This document shows positions 36,191-48,281 of a stretch of DNA of 64,000 nucleotides, one piece after another. Below the pieces are notes generated by a model. It had not been told where the DNA came from and made no database searches. It saw only the letters and a program-made list of their open reading frames with translations. The DNA comes from Rhipidocladum racemiflorum. Taxonomy: Eukaryota > Streptophyta > Magnoliopsida > Poales > Poaceae. The stretch is taken from positions 48,875,849-48,939,848 of the forward strand of contig CM070581.1 in NCBI GenBank assembly GCA_036346355.1, read 5' to 3'. Within the stretch, counting starts at the first letter, position 1, and each line of letters begins with the position of its first letter. The position numbers and the translations under genes were made by a program.

Positions 36191-37297
36191 TCTGACGTCA
36201 GTAGCATTCTGCGGTGCATCTGCGGTGACATGGTTGACTCGGCCTCTCACCACGGTGCAGGGTGTGGCTCCTGGTCTTTGGCGTCCTAGCTGGGGTGGTT
36301 CCTAGGTTGAAGCGGCCCGGGTCGCTCCTGCTGTCTTCCTCGGACAAGCTGTTGGCAAAGTGTCTGGCTCGTTGCGATTGTAACGCCTCACGTTCCTTCT
36401 TTGTTGCACAGAGTAGTGTTTCTAGCGGGGGTGGGTTTGGTAGTTCGATTGGCAGGTCTTGGTCTTTGGGGATGGTGTCCTTGTTGCATTCTGTGGTTGG
36501 AATCGAAGAATTGATTTGGTGCAACTCTCAAGCGTTGCGTTCTGGCGTGATCCTTCTTTGTTGCATCCTGCGCTTCTGTTCTCATCCGGTTCCTTGCGCT
36601 TGTCCTCAAGAATAAGTGCCTTATTCACCAACTCTTGGAAATCTGGAAAGGTGTGGGTGATCAACCCTACTTGGAATCGAGTTAAGTCCCTTCATAAAAG
36701 CGAGGTATGCGGATTTATCTGTCGCTACATCCTCAGTGCGTGGCGTGCTAGTGAGTGAACTTGTTCGGGTAGTCGACCAGGCTGATTACCTTGCTTGGTC
36801 TCTGAACTCCTCCTTCTTAAGGTCCATGATTCCTTCAGGCACGTGATCTTTGTCGAATGCAGTGAACTCTTCCCAAGTGATATCTTGAGGGTTCTCTGCG
36901 TGTACGAAGTTCTCCCACCATTCGGTGTTCCTTCCAAGCGATGAGAAGCGTAGAGTACCTTCTCATTCCCTATGCATTGAGCTATGTGTAGCTTCCTCTC
37001 AATTGATCTTAACCAATCATCGGCCTCCAATGGATTGGCATTCCCGGAAGAAAGTGGATGGGTGAGTCCTCATGAACTCGGACACCTTGTATTAGCGTTG
37101 TCACGATTAACTTGATTGGTGTGGCCTGGCGTTGACGTCTGCATTTGTTGCATCATAGCATGCATCAAGCGAGTCTGAGCGACAAGAAATGCTCCAAAAT
37201 TCTGCACATCCAAAGGCGGTCTTTGGTGCTCCATCATTGGGGTTTTCTGGCGAGAACCACTCCCATTGCTTCCAAAGTTCCCACGGGTGTTCACCAT
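36191..37297 (-). pseudogene. Element C gag, frameshifted
   Basis: The ATG at 37295-37297 opens MVNTRGNFGSNGSGS. Gag fragments EADDWLRSIERKLHIAQC and TFPDFQELVNKALILEDKRK are present; the latter keeps the reading that A and D have lost by frameshift. The zinc knuckle near 36370-36400 is damaged. Several frame changes occur between 36725 and 37100. Confidence 0.75.
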
Positions 37298-37792
37298 CTG
37301 TCGATTTGCTCTAGGTTTAGAGATGAGAGGAAACAAGAATAGACAAGTAGTATGGAACTTATGCGGGCGAAAGGGGTAACTTAAGGTCCAACTTTATTAT
37401 TAATAACTTGGTATGGCTGCTTACAATGCCTAAGGGCCTTGCAACACATCTTGCACACTCGACAAACAAAGCAAATCCAAATCGAACTAACTCTGGAGTC
37501 TATCGCCTAAAGGGTGACTCTTTATTCTATGACTCGACTCGTGAAGGAGTCTCACTATAGAACCTATGCTCACTCATCGAAAACCTCCATCTGTCACAAG
37601 AGTGCTTTACGTAAGAACTTCGGAATTTTTAAATTGTGACAAGGTAAGGGAAAATTTCAGCAAGAGACAAGAAAAGAGAGAAAGGGATAAGTCGAGATGT
37701 CATTTCTTGTCTTCACAAATTTTTAGATTTAGAAAATAGGTTTTATCCTCACTACGACCATTCTAGCTAGGGTTGAGCCTACGGTCAAGTAT
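37298..37792 (-). other. Element C leader, lacking the uORF
   Basis: About 0.5 kb lie between gag and PBS, against 1.2 kb in A and D. Homology with the A leader stops around 37580 and resumes around 37590, which removes almost exactly the 738-bp uORF. No gene is visible here. Confidence 0.7.
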
Positions 37793-37804
37793 GGCTCGAT
37801 ACCA
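37793..37804 (-). other. Primer binding site of element C, one base short
   Basis: The minus strand reads TGGTATCGAGCC where A, D and E have TGGTATCAGAGCC, so the CAG is read as CG. This is either a real defect or one more case of the CAG-centred pattern of this region. Confidence 0.7.
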
Positions 37805-37808
37805 CCTC

Positions 37809-40800
37809 TGTCGGGACCCGAATTTGCAAATCAGGACCCTCTGTGTATTCGGCACTAGTCCAGAAGCAGCTAGTGCACCACAGTCTTAACATCGGTATAT
37901 ATCACAATCATACCAAGCGATACTATCAAAGTACTTTATTTAAATAATCAAGGGTTACTCGACCTTATGGCCAAGTTACAAATATATGCCTTGCAAAGCG
38001 AAACTTATTAAAAGAGAAATAACAGCGGAAAATCAAATAAACTTAGTGGCGCCATCCAAGTATACCACAGCAACGTGAGCTCGCATCCCTAAGTAGACGG
38101 GTCTTCTTGGAAATCCTCCTCCGAAACTGGCGTAATCTCCTCTTCAACTGGTATTGTGTTGAGGCAAGGGTGAGTACTTGGTACTCAGCAAGTCATGCAC
38201 AGAATGCAAGCTAATATACTATATGCATGGCTTGGTACAAAGGAATAGCTCAGGGTATATTTGCAGTAAACAACATTGGAAAAGTAATATAAGTAGATTC
38301 GAAAGCAGTAGAAATAAGTAAAGCATAAATAACTTTTCAAGAAGTTTAACAAACATTTTCCCCATTCTAAACCATATTTCCATCATCTTCTTTGTTAAAC
38401 CAACCCATCTTTTCAAAACCAAGTTATTTTCGTAAAGTCTACCCCTTATTTGTAATTCAGAGCATTGTCCGATCGTGGACTCGGCTATTCAAATAGATTC
38501 TACACTCTGCAGAGGTTATGCACTTTACCCACAAGATACAGTCAAACACCACAAAGGCGAGTTCAGTAACAAAGCCTTTGGAAGCCTCAAACAACACAGG
38601 TGGTCCTCTCCGTCGTGCTCTACACCATCCCTTCCCTTAGCCAAAGGCGAAGTATGGGACCAACACACCGTTAGATGGGTACCTGGCCACGACCACGATC
38701 GCTCCCCGCATACAATCACACAAAGCGGTGTAAGCGACACCACTGAGGCTCCACAAGTGAGTCCTTAGCGACTTAGTCAACTAGGGCCGTCCCATTCCGA
38801 CCATGTGGTTGCAAGTATGACCAGTTCAAAGGCTTGCAAGGTTAAGTCCTTAGAGTGACCAGGCAAGACTACCCGAAAAACCAAATCAACACTCCCAATG
38901 CCACAATCGCCCACTGATTACTCTTGCCACATGCCCCGGTCGAAAATCGTTTATCAAACCCCGCTTGATTACCATGCACCACGTCGTCAACATCACATGA
39001 TACTTTTCCAAAACAGGTTCAATATATCATTAAGTCCATATTATCATTTGATTGTCCAAAATCATGTCATGAGCACGTGAGTCTAAGCAAAGATACTACA
39101 ACGGTCTAAACCCATGTTGGCAATTTAATAATGTCCAACTAGTAAACCACAACTAGGGTGACAAAGGGTCATGGCACATACTTAAGTAATCAAGGTGTCA
39201 TCTGACAAATTGGTATTTATCTAATCCCCATGTTTAAGCAAAGTATGTTGCTAATTGAACTAGCATGCAATAGTTTAAATCAAAATAGATTTGAAATAGG
39301 ATCAACATGGTCAAAGCACAACTTGCCTTCAAAAAGTACTTGCTCTTGGTCTTGAGTTGGATCCTGAGTCAACACTTCTCCTCGAATCCTTAGGCACTTC
39401 AACGTCTACTCGTAAAGCGTGCAAATAGCAAATACACAAATAAACACTAGGCAAAAACATCCCAAAACTCCAAATAAAATCCATAAACAGAGAGAACGTA
39501 ATTTTCTGGATTTTTAGAAAGCTGGAATAAATCAAATTTGGAGTTAAAATGCAAAAGTTATGATTATTTAAAGTTTAAATAATCGATTAAATAATATTAC
39601 AGAGAAAAACTTTAGTCAAAAATTAAATAAAATTCATATTTAGGTAGATCTCAATTTTATACAAATTTAGAAATTTGAATCACTCAAATCGGAGTTGAAG
39701 CATAAAAGTTATAAGCGTTTGAAGTTTGAATCTAAATTTGAATCAATATTTCGAATTAATAAATCATTTTCTTTTCGGAAATTAATTATTGCGTCGGCAT
39801 GGACACGTGTCGACCTCGATTGGCTGGGTGACATCACCGGCCCATGGACTCGGTCACGCTTGGCTCGGGTCTCACGGTGGACTCGGTCCACGGCTCCACG
39901 TGAGGCGACATGTGGGCCTACGGATGAGCGTCATTCTTGGCGTCGGCTGCTCTTGGGACATTTGGCGACAAGCGGGCCCCACCGTGGCGTCGGCGATGAC
40001 GTCATGGTGCGGTTTATTTGTGCCAGCGGGCCCGCGTGTCGGCGTCTCACGCGAGTGTGGCCGCGGCGGTCAAGCTTCCCGACGCGTGGCGCAATCACGC
40101 GGCCGTCGATTTAGAATCCGGCGGTATGGATTGGGTCTCGGTTTCACGTTTTGGATTAACGCGGCGGATCGAGCCGTTGGATCTTGATCCAGCGGTTGAA
40201 ATTAACCCTAACTCAGTAACGTTACCCACGTTACAACAGCGTGGCGATTATGGGCCGTTGGATCTTGATCCAACGGTCCGATCTATCTGGGATCTTAGGG
40301 TTGGGATAGAGCATTAGGCTCACCTCAACCGTCCGATTTGGATCGGCGGTTCACCGAGCTCGGGGCGGCGATGGCCAGCGGCGGGCTCACCGGCGCCGAG
40401 GATGACGACCACGCAGCGGCGGCGCCTCGGGCGTCTCCGGCCAAGTGAGTGCACTCAGCAGTGCGCTGGCCGGGTTCGGATCCGGTCTTGGTTTGGCGGA
40501 AGCGGCTCGCCGGCGGAATCGTCGAACGCGGTGGAAGAGAGAGGCAACTCTGAGCTTTGCGGCTAGGCCGGCTAGGGCTCAAACTTGAGGAAAAGGTGCG
40601 CACGGCAGAGCTTCAGCAGGCGGCCTTGGGGCTTTAAATAGTGCCTCGGCGTCACGCGCCAACACACGAAACCCTAACGCACACGCGGCCGCGGAGCGAT
40701 CCGTCTCGGTCGGATCGGGACGATGGCCTTGGCCGTTGGATCTCGATCCAACGGCTCAGCGTCTTGAACTTCGGTCGAGCGGGCTTGGCCGGTCGGGTCG

Positions 40801-41152
40801 GACTCGAACTTCGAGTCGACTTCGGGCTCGATCGGATGAAACGATACTTGACCCGAGTTTGATTTTCCAGCGATTTAATATTTAAAATAATTCCTAGTAA
40901 TTTATTTAATTCATTAAAAATAGCAAATGACTCAGAAAAATCCCAGAAAAATTCTGGAAAATACTTTGGATCATTTTGGACTCAAATAAAATATTTCCAA
41001 CAAAATTTTATTTGCAAAATTAAATTCTTTAATTATTTCAAAATGGAATAAATTCAAATAAATTCCAAATAAATCCAAATAAATTCCAGAAAATTCACCA
41101 AAGTGCCAAATCACACATGAGTTTAGGAAAAGTAAAATTTTGGGGTGTTACA
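37809..41152 (-). mobile_element. 5' LTR of element C
   Basis: This 3,344-bp LTR is flanked on its outer end by the right CCAGT (41153-41157). TATA-like box at 40632-40641. It pairs with 29547-32889 over its full length. The complete element C spans 29547-41152, 11.6 kb. Confidence 0.9.
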
Positions 41153-41157
41153 CCAGT

Positions 41158-42374
41158 GAGCCATGCTTGGGCCAGGGGCGAGAGGGTAACCGGTAAGTAG
41201 TTTGCCATTACTGATCCCCTCTCAGCCACATTTGCCCAGAGCATATACCTGTAGCCAAGCCTCCGGGTCCCTCTCACCGTCAAACCTAGTGATGCCTTTA
41301 GGATTAAACCCATCAGGCCAAACCACTCGGCGTAGGTGAGGGGTAAACGCGCGAACCCCTTCAATGACCCCGCGACAACCTCCGGGCGGTGATCGACGCG
41401 GAGGGGATCGCGCTTGGCGTGCTTCGCGATCTCGTGGAAGGATGCCGTAGCGTTCATACTCATCGGCATGGCGGCGTTGTTCCTCCCTTTCTCGGTCGCG
41501 GCGCCTGGCGTCGAGGTCTGAACGGAGGTCGCGGTTGATGCTATGTCGCAAGTCGTCTCCGCGGGGTGGAACATGATGCGTCTGGCGGGCTTCCCGACCT
41601 GGCCATTCTGGCCGTCTGGTCCTCACCGACCACGTGGCGGCTCCTTTGCCGGCCCGGTCGATGCAGGCTTCTTTGGATAGCTGCCGCCCGTCACCATGGC
41701 CTTTATTTGGGCCACGATCGGGCGGCTGGATCACCCGCCTCAAAGATAGGGCTCAGGGTATCCAGGAGTGTCTTGGAGGCGACGATATTCTGCTGTGGGG
41801 TACGGAAAACAGCTTGGTCCCCCTTCTTAGCTTGCAGAATGTCTTCATTGACAGCCCGGGCGCGGTCCCGCAGAGTACGTGCCCGCGTGTCAGGTTCAGT
41901 TGCTCGGCCACCTTCCAAGTCGGCAGCGGCAGAAGTGTTGAGGCACTGCTGCGAATCCGCCCGCGAGCCCTCGATTACGCATACTCTACAGAAATTCCAG
42001 CAGCTCTCTAGGCTTTCTTCTGACTCGGCCGCTGAGCTGGGTGAGCCTGAAGGGGATAACTCCAGGCGCTCGGAGGTGCCGAGTGGTTTGGCGGCGAGAA
42101 CCCCCACCATTCGTACCTCGGCGTCCCTGGGTCCGACTCCGTGGCCGGACCAGGCCTTCGGTCCCCTACTCGGCACCTCCGAGCGCGAGACAGGGGGAGC
42201 CCCCGATCGGCGTGGAAGTCGCGACGATGGCCCACCGAAAACCTCACCGTGCTGCAGCACGGTCCCCTTAGAGAGGGAAAGGTTCCCAAGGTCGTTGGAG
42301 ATGAAGGTCAGGCTTCCGAAACGGAAGACCTGACCCGGGAAGAAGACTGTGGAGACTCCGCTCGTCGCAGCCAT
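41158..42374 (-). pseudogene. Element B1 gag N-terminal part
   Basis: The ATG at 42372-42374 follows the PBS by 30 bp and opens MAATSGVSTVFFPGQVF. This frame is open to 41703; after a frameshift near 41740 the protein continues as DREREEQRRHADEYERYGI and ends with the gag block DGFNPKGITRFDGERDPEAW near 41260. Here the Gln after EAWL is kept (CAG); in B2 it is TAG (54510). Element C separates this part from 28131-29546. Confidence 0.75.
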
Positions 42375-42404
42375 CAAGCTTGACGAAGATCTTGACACAA
42401 CCCC

Positions 42405-42419
42405 CTACCTGGCGCGCCA
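42405..42419 (-). other. Primer binding site of element B1
   Basis: The minus strand reads TGGCGCGCCAGGTAG, two bases inside the LTR edge. It begins TGG as a tRNA-complementary PBS should and is clearly different from the Met-type site of A, C, D and E. I do not assign the tRNA. B2 has the same site at 55652-55666. Confidence 0.75.
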
Positions 42420-42421
42420 AC

Positions 42422-43003
42422 TGTTGACGATCGGTTTCGCCGGCAATGAGATTTTTGATTCTAGGGGATTTGTGCGGGATCTGAGCTTGATGGTAACACA
42501 GGATGCGAGGGCGATCTATTTTTAGACAGGTTCGGGCTCTCTCGGAGGAGATAATACCCTAGTCCTATGTTCTTGGATATATGAGCGTCCCCCTTTCTTG
42601 TTTCTCCCTCCTCCCCTTATATACTGGGGGAAGGATGCATGATAGATGGGCGCCACCGGGCCCCCTACATGGTGGCCTCACCAACACATACTTTGTCTTC
42701 GTCGGCTATGGCGCACTACGTCTTGGAGAGGTGGTTGTGCTTTCCCCGACCCGCGCCTACCACCCTGTCAGGTTCCAGCGTCTGCAGGCTCTGCGAATGT
42801 CAGGCTGCATGCTTCGTTTTTGGCGGGTTGTTTGGGCGTGGCGTGAAGCTTCCCCGAAGGATCGGGAGTTGCCTTGGGGAACAAGTCGAAAACCTCCTCC
42901 GGGCCCATCGTGGCGCTTCTGGGCTTTGGGCCTAGTACTCCGCCCGTATAGCCCAGTCGGGTATAGGCCCCACTTGCGGGACCCCTATCTCAGACATCCC
43001 ACA
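42422..43003 (-). mobile_element. Shared middle LTR of the element B dimer
   Basis: This 582-bp LTR starts TGTGGGATGTC on the minus strand and ends CGATCGTCAACA. It lies between the PBS of B1 and the polypurine tract of B2, so it is both the 5' LTR of B1 and the 3' LTR of B2. The copy at 55669-56250 has exactly the same length. Plus-strand open frames across it (42581-43054) are not genes. Confidence 0.9.
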
Positions 43004-43020
43004 GCAGCCCCCAAGTGCTT
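43004..43020 (-). other. Polypurine tract of element B2
   Basis: The minus strand reads AAGCACTTGGGGGCTGC directly before the LTR start, a form well known for Tat-type grass elements. Confidence 0.8.
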
Positions 43021-43106
43021 TAGGATCGGGTTTCCGTCTCTTATCCTGTCATAAAGATTATACGGGAAAAAAGATCGTAAAGAACTTGTAATGTGAAGCC
43101 ACCGTG

Positions 43107-43580
43107 GTTGGTTGGCTCGTGGCCGAGTGGTACCCGCGCCCGTTTAAGGTGCGCGGCAACCGGCTCGTCGCTCAGCTGGCCCTCGTGGGGCATACCGTAG
43201 TCTTTCGGCTCGTGGCCGAGTGGTACCCGCGCTTGGATTACGGTCTTGGCGGCAACTAACTTGTCGCTCGGTGGCCCTCATGGGGCATACCGTAGTCTTT
43301 GGCTCGTGGGTCGAGTGGTACCGCGCTTGGATTTAAGGTCTTGTGACAGCCAGCTCGTCGCTCGGTAGCCCTCGTGGGGCATACCGTAGTCTTTCGGCTC
43401 GTGGTCGAGTGGTACCGCGCCCGTTCACGGTCTTGTGACAACCGCTTTCGTCGCTTAGGCGGCCTCGTGGGGCATCTTGTAGTCTTTGGCTCGTGGCGAG
43501 TGGTACCCGCGCCCGTTTACGGTCTTGTGACAAGCTAACTTGTTGCTCAGCTGGCCCTCATGGGGCGTACCTTGGTCATA
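43107..43580. repeat. Five-copy ~93-bp tandem repeat before the B2 antisense gene
   Basis: Units begin near 43111, 43204, 43298, 43392 and 43484. Each has GGCTCGTGGCCGAGTGGTAC, a CGCTCAGCTGGCCCTCGTGG core and GGGGCATACCGTAGTCTT. Variants often differ at CAGCTG (read as CGGTGG or CGGTAG). Tandem repeats in this position, between antisense gene and 3' LTR, are a known trait of Tat elements. 43021-43106 and 43581-43950 contain no gene that I can support. Confidence 0.85.
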
Positions 43581-43957
43581 TAGAGTAATGCATGTGCCCG
43601 TTTACAGCGCACTGCTTCAGACTCTCATGGAGCGCATTCTCAAGACCGGTTTAGTGAAAATCCTCCCACAGTACCCAATCACGCTAAGAAGCAGTGACCA
43701 GCAATTGACCCCAAATTATGGGGCATACCGCTTGAGGATGTTCGGAAAGTGCATTGCCCCAAGCTTCCGTGGCGGCCAGCGTTCAGGCCCATCATGGGGC
43801 GCACTTTATCCCAAACTTCGAACCAGACTTGACACCTGGTCGCGTTTTGCGCAACTCAGCTATCGGCCCGACATGGGGCGTGCCCTAGATCTGGCCCAGA
43901 ATCGAGCGCGAAGGCCCTTGCTTTTTCCGCCGTAAGGCGAAAATTAAGGTTTATTCC

Positions 43958-43965
43958 TTATAAAT
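43958..43965 (+). promoter_or_regulatory. TATA box of B2 antisense gene
   Basis: TTATAAAT lies about 155 bp before the ATG at 44119, on the plus strand, with a transcript leader rich in CT. Position and orientation fit a promoter for the antisense gene. Confidence 0.5.
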
Positions 43966-44118
43966 GAGGGAAAACTTGCTAGGCGAAGATACCTTTGCCC
44001 TTCCCCCACCACGGTTGAGAAATCTTTAAGTCTCCTTTGGCGATTTGGGCGACCTAGGGTTTCTAGTTTCGCGCCCAAGACCCTCGGCGGTTCCTCCCAC
44101 CAGGTCTCCTTCACCGAG

Positions 44119-47100
44119 ATGTCTTCTTCTTCGGAATCCTTATCAGCGTCGGAGGGTAACTGTAGGATCGAAAGACACGAATATAGCAATCAGAGGGGGG
44201 GTGAATGATTGAGCGGAAGCTAAAACCAAATTTTTGATCTATTAAAAACTTCACCCCAAAAGAAACCAAAAGATTGCCTCGGATTTGACAAAAACAGATT
44301 GACAGAGGCTTGATAAAATGCGAATTCCCGGAGATCCAACCGTTGGATCGATCTGAAATTTGGACATAAGAAACTAGACTCCAGTAAGAAACGAACCCAA
44401 AAAGAATCAGCTCGATCGAACTTACAGATCAAAAGTTATAAGCTTTGCAAGCTTGCTGTTCCAGAACTTGACGAAAATCAATCTAATCGAAACTTGTAGA
44501 TTGATCAAGAATAACAAAAGATTTATCAACAAGACTTTGAGGAACACTAGATCGATACCCTAGAGAGGTTTTTGATGGATCAAATCAAGATGAAACTCAA
44601 AGAACAAAAACCAATCTAGAACTAGAACAAGTATGCAAACAAGAACCAAAAGAGAATATTGTAGCACACAAGGAACTAGAAGAATTGATCTTTATTTCTT
44701 TTGTCTAAAGTACTCTCATCAAAAGAGTACAAACCCTAAAACTGAGCTTGAGGCTCTCAATGCACTCAGCTCTGCTTGATGCGATTGATGCCCTTCAACA
44801 GGAGACACCCCTCCTATTTAAAGGACCAACCCACAAGGAGTTCTGAATACGATTCATATTCCCTAGAAGGAATCTGTATCCAACACAACTCTACTTGGCC
44901 CAACCTGGCCGAATACAACTCTTGCATGCGTATGGCAACCCTACCATACTCACGTGACTAACACCTTGCACGCGTATGGCCACCTGCCATACTCACGTGA
45001 CTAACACTTTGCACGCGAATGACCTCCTGCCATTCTCACGTGACTAACCATTCTTCATGTGCACCATTCTCTTAGCCCGAACGTCCCGCATGACATCCTT
45101 GACCACCAAAACCTCAGTTCCTCCCTGAACCTAGTCCCGAACCTCAGTTCCTCCATGAACCTAATTCTGGTCCCGTCATCGACCACGTTCGCCCTCGAGC
45201 AATACCTGCACATGAACAAACCACAAAATGAATCCGAGCACAAGTCCACGACTTGACTCAATGTCAATCCATGCAACTACTCACATGAGCATTGCATAAA
45301 GTCCACTTCAAGCATCATGAAATTCTCACAAATTTCATAATCTCAAAAACAAATCAAAATTCAAAGTCCAAATTTGCACAAACCCTAATCGAGCAAAAAG
45401 CCATTCACGACGGACCAAAAATTTGGTGCAGCGTACATGTAAAACTTACTGTCTTTTAAGAACTTGGTCCCGCGCGTAAAAACGAAACTTACTGTTTCTT
45501 GTCAAATTGTCAAACACATGCACAAGCACATTTTGCAAAACCAATTCTAAGTTAATTTTTCAGTTCAAAGCCAATTTTTTAGCACATGATTTCACAGTAA
45601 CGCCGACCTTGCGACCGCGGGGTGGGAGACCTCCATCACCACAACGTCCCGCTTGGAGGAGCTGGTCGCCGCCGGCGTCCTTCCTCCGCTGGAGTTGATC
45701 TCCGCCCGTCCCGCCGCAGGTGACCCTTACCCCACACCTCTAGAGAATGAGATTATGGTGTTCGAGTCCTTCTTCTGGCGAGGATTTAGCGTTCCTGGGA
45801 GCGCCTTCTTCCGAGGGCTCCTTCACTTTTACGAAATCGAGCTGATCAATTTGAATCCCAACTCCATTCTTCACATTACTATCTTCGTTCAGCTTTGCGA
45901 GGCGTATCTTGGGATACGTCTACTTTTGACTTGTTCCGCTCCCTCTTCTTGCTCAAACCTCATCCGAACCGGGCTGCTCCCAGCGTCATTGGGGGCGCCG
46001 GGCTCCAGCTGCGAGAGGGCTTGAAGAAACAGTACTTCGTCATCCCCCTCAAGACCTCCCTCAAAGGTTGAAGGCGGGAGTGGTTCTATTGTGCCAATGT
46101 TGACCCTTTTCTCGCCCCTTTCGCTGGCCGCGCCCCCAAAGCTTCCCGATGCTGGAGCAATGCCCCGAATGGCGGCGGTTTGGACCAAGTCTCCGAGCTT
46201 CTGGCATGGATTAACGATCTGAAGAACCGAGGGCTGACGGGCCCCAGGATCGCGATCAGCTTTGTGAAGCGCCGGGTGCAGCCCTTAAAAGAGAGAATCC
46301 ATTTGGGGTTCCGGTACGGTGGGTCTCAGGATCCCACCCGGGAGACGGACGCGTCCTTGTCGAAAGATGCATTGGCGGCGCGGGTAGTTGACCTCTTCGT
46401 GCCTGGCACTGTGATCACCAACAGGGGCTGCCCTCACAAATTTTCGGCGGCGAGGCCTCCCCCTCCCGTGAGTGCACCACTCTCTCGAAAGACTGTCCCA
46501 TGATTTTTTGCCTGATGTGTGATTCTGACAGGGTGCGATCGTTCCTTTTTCAGGAACACGCGTCCTTCTTCTCTGACGCTCCGGTCGTCGGCCTCTCTCG
46601 GCTGAGGAATGCTCAGGCCAAGCGAGCGGCTGACACCTCGGCCGATGAGCTGCGCCGGGAATCGGCGGAGGAAGCTGGCCTTTAAATCGGCCAGGCCTTC
46701 GACCTCCGGCGTGCAGGATCCACAGCCTTGAGCCCACGGCCTTCATCTCGAGGCAGCCCGGCTGCTTGGTCTTTAGTCTAGTTCCCCTCCGAGTGGTCTT
46801 TGGGACTCGGATGAGACCTGCGATGAAATTCAAGAAATCCAGGAGGTATTCTTTTGGGCAATCCTCGTCTTTTTGTTATTACTGTCTTTGAGATGTTTTC
46901 CCTTTTGCCGGTCGGGACTCCTACTATGGACGTCCCAAAGTGGAGGGGCCTCCTAAAAATGAGCCCAGGCACCGGCTTCTCAAGGGGACCCCGCGTCGGC
47001 CAGGTCACCCTCCCCGTCGGCTGCTGGGGCGTCGCCACCTGGTGCCCGTGGCCCGACCGTTGAACCATCGGGTGGTCCGGCCGTCGGCAGGCTTGACCGG

Positions 47101-48125
47101 CACCGTCTCCGAAGTGGAGGAGGTACATCGAGAGCCACCGCCGCTCGGTCCTCTGCCGAAGCCCGAATCGGACCGTATGGTGGGAGGGGTTTTATTGGAA
47201 CGGATGGAAGAGGACGAAGAGACGGAGAGAGCGGCTCGGACGGAGCTTTCTGAGCTCACCGTCAGTGTAGCACGCTTCGTCGGGTGAGTTTCTTGTCTTT
47301 CTTGATCTGTTGCTCGCCTCCCCTCGAGATTACGCCTGTTACCTAGGACATGGCGGGCGCTCGGAGCAGAGGTCGTAGTTTTTTTGGAAAGTGCTCCCGA
47401 AGCTCAAGGAGCACCAGAAGTATCAGGACAAGCTCAACGAGATCAGCAGCGACAGATGGAAGGAGGTCCACGGGCTTGAGGCCCAGTGTATGACGATCCG
47501 GGAGGAGAAGGAGAAGCTTGAGCATGCGCTCGAAGGTGAGATCCTCCCCTGGACTCGGTTTGGACATCTTTTTGGACAGTTGGGAAGGATGATGACGCTC
47601 TTGTGTTTCAGAGCGCGATTCGACCATTGCTGAGCTGAGAGCCCGACTGGAAGCTTCGTAGTTCTCGACCTCGGCTCGAGTCGGCTTGGAGAGGATACAA
47701 CGGAGCTGAAGGGTAAATTTCTTTGACTTTGATTGAGCATTACTTGGCGTCGGGTGTGTTTTACGATGGCGATTCGGCTTTGGTGCAGAGTGCAAAGAGA
47801 AGATGACCATCGCCCGAGCCGAGGCGAGCTGCGCGTTGCCTGCGAGCCAGTTCTGCACCTTCTGCGTATTGAAGGAGCTGAGCCGGGCCGGGGGGACGAC
47901 GCTGTTCCGCTTCTCTCTAGAGGAGCCGATAGGATCAGAGCTTATGCCAAGGAGTCCGCGACCATGAGTGCGAACCAGGCGTTGGCGGTGGTCAAGTCTC
48001 ATTATCCGAGAGTTGACCTTGAAGCTGTGAAAGAAGGTTTTGCCTGTGATGAAGACAAAGCCAACGCGCTCCTCGAAGAGGTCTCCGGTACATCGCAAGC
48101 CTTGTTAGAGAATCTTGAATTCTGA
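44119..48125 (+). pseudogene. Element B2 antisense gene (putative gypsy-type transposon domain protein), split by solo LTR 1
   Basis: This is the extra gene of Tat/Retand elements, read opposite to gag-pol. It starts MSSSSESLSASEG at 44119 and is interrupted by solo LTR 1 after 14 codons, then resumes at 45602. Family marks: ELVAAGVLPPLELI, FESFFWRGFSVPGSAFFRGL, LNPNSILHITIFVQLCEAYL, then in a shifted frame RRVQPLKERIHLGFRYGG and DPTRE near 46270-46340. After 46500 it looks spliced: donor GTGAGT at 47284, donor GTGAGA at 47536, acceptor TTTCAG before 47612, acceptor TTGGTGCAG before 47785. The exons between encode coiled-coil sequence (MEEDEETERAARTELSELT; LKEHQKYQDKLNEISSDRW). A TAG at 47659 and frameshifts near 45910 and 47830 disable it. 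Its function in the element is not established. Confidence 0.75.
44161..45596 (-). mobile_element. Solo LTR 1, SIRE-like copia family
   Basis: This 1,436-bp unit reads on the minus strand TGTGAAATCATGTGC ... TGATTGCTATATTCG ... GATCCTACA. It is flanked by GTAAC on both sides (44156-44160, 45597-45601). No internal region is present, so it is a solo LTR left by recombination. TATA box (TTTAAATAGGAG, minus) at 44813-44824. Its 3' third matches solo LTR 2 well; it has only one degenerate trace of that LTR's palindromic array, near 45405-45430. Confidence 0.85.
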
Positions 48126-48281
48126 TTTCGATGTGAACCTTAATGCCGAGTGCTGGCCCTCACCTCCTTGTTTGAAACGTTGTATTTTCTCACTTGAATA
48201 TGATTTGTCTGTATTGTCCTCTGCTAAGTGGGCTCCAGACCTCTTTCACTCTTTCCCCCTTGTCTGAGTTGCTAGAATATA

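Noticed and set aside
42581..43054. 157-codon plus-strand frame over the B LTR (also 55828-56412)
   Set aside because: It crosses the LTR end in one copy and runs into element D in the other, so it cannot be a conserved gene.
43107..43580. CRISPR-like array
   Set aside because: The units are directly adjacent diverged tandem repeats without spacers, in a plant retrotransposon.
47343..48098. 251-codon minus-strand frame
   Set aside because: It is the antisense shadow of the coiled-coil and last exons of the plus-strand antisense gene.
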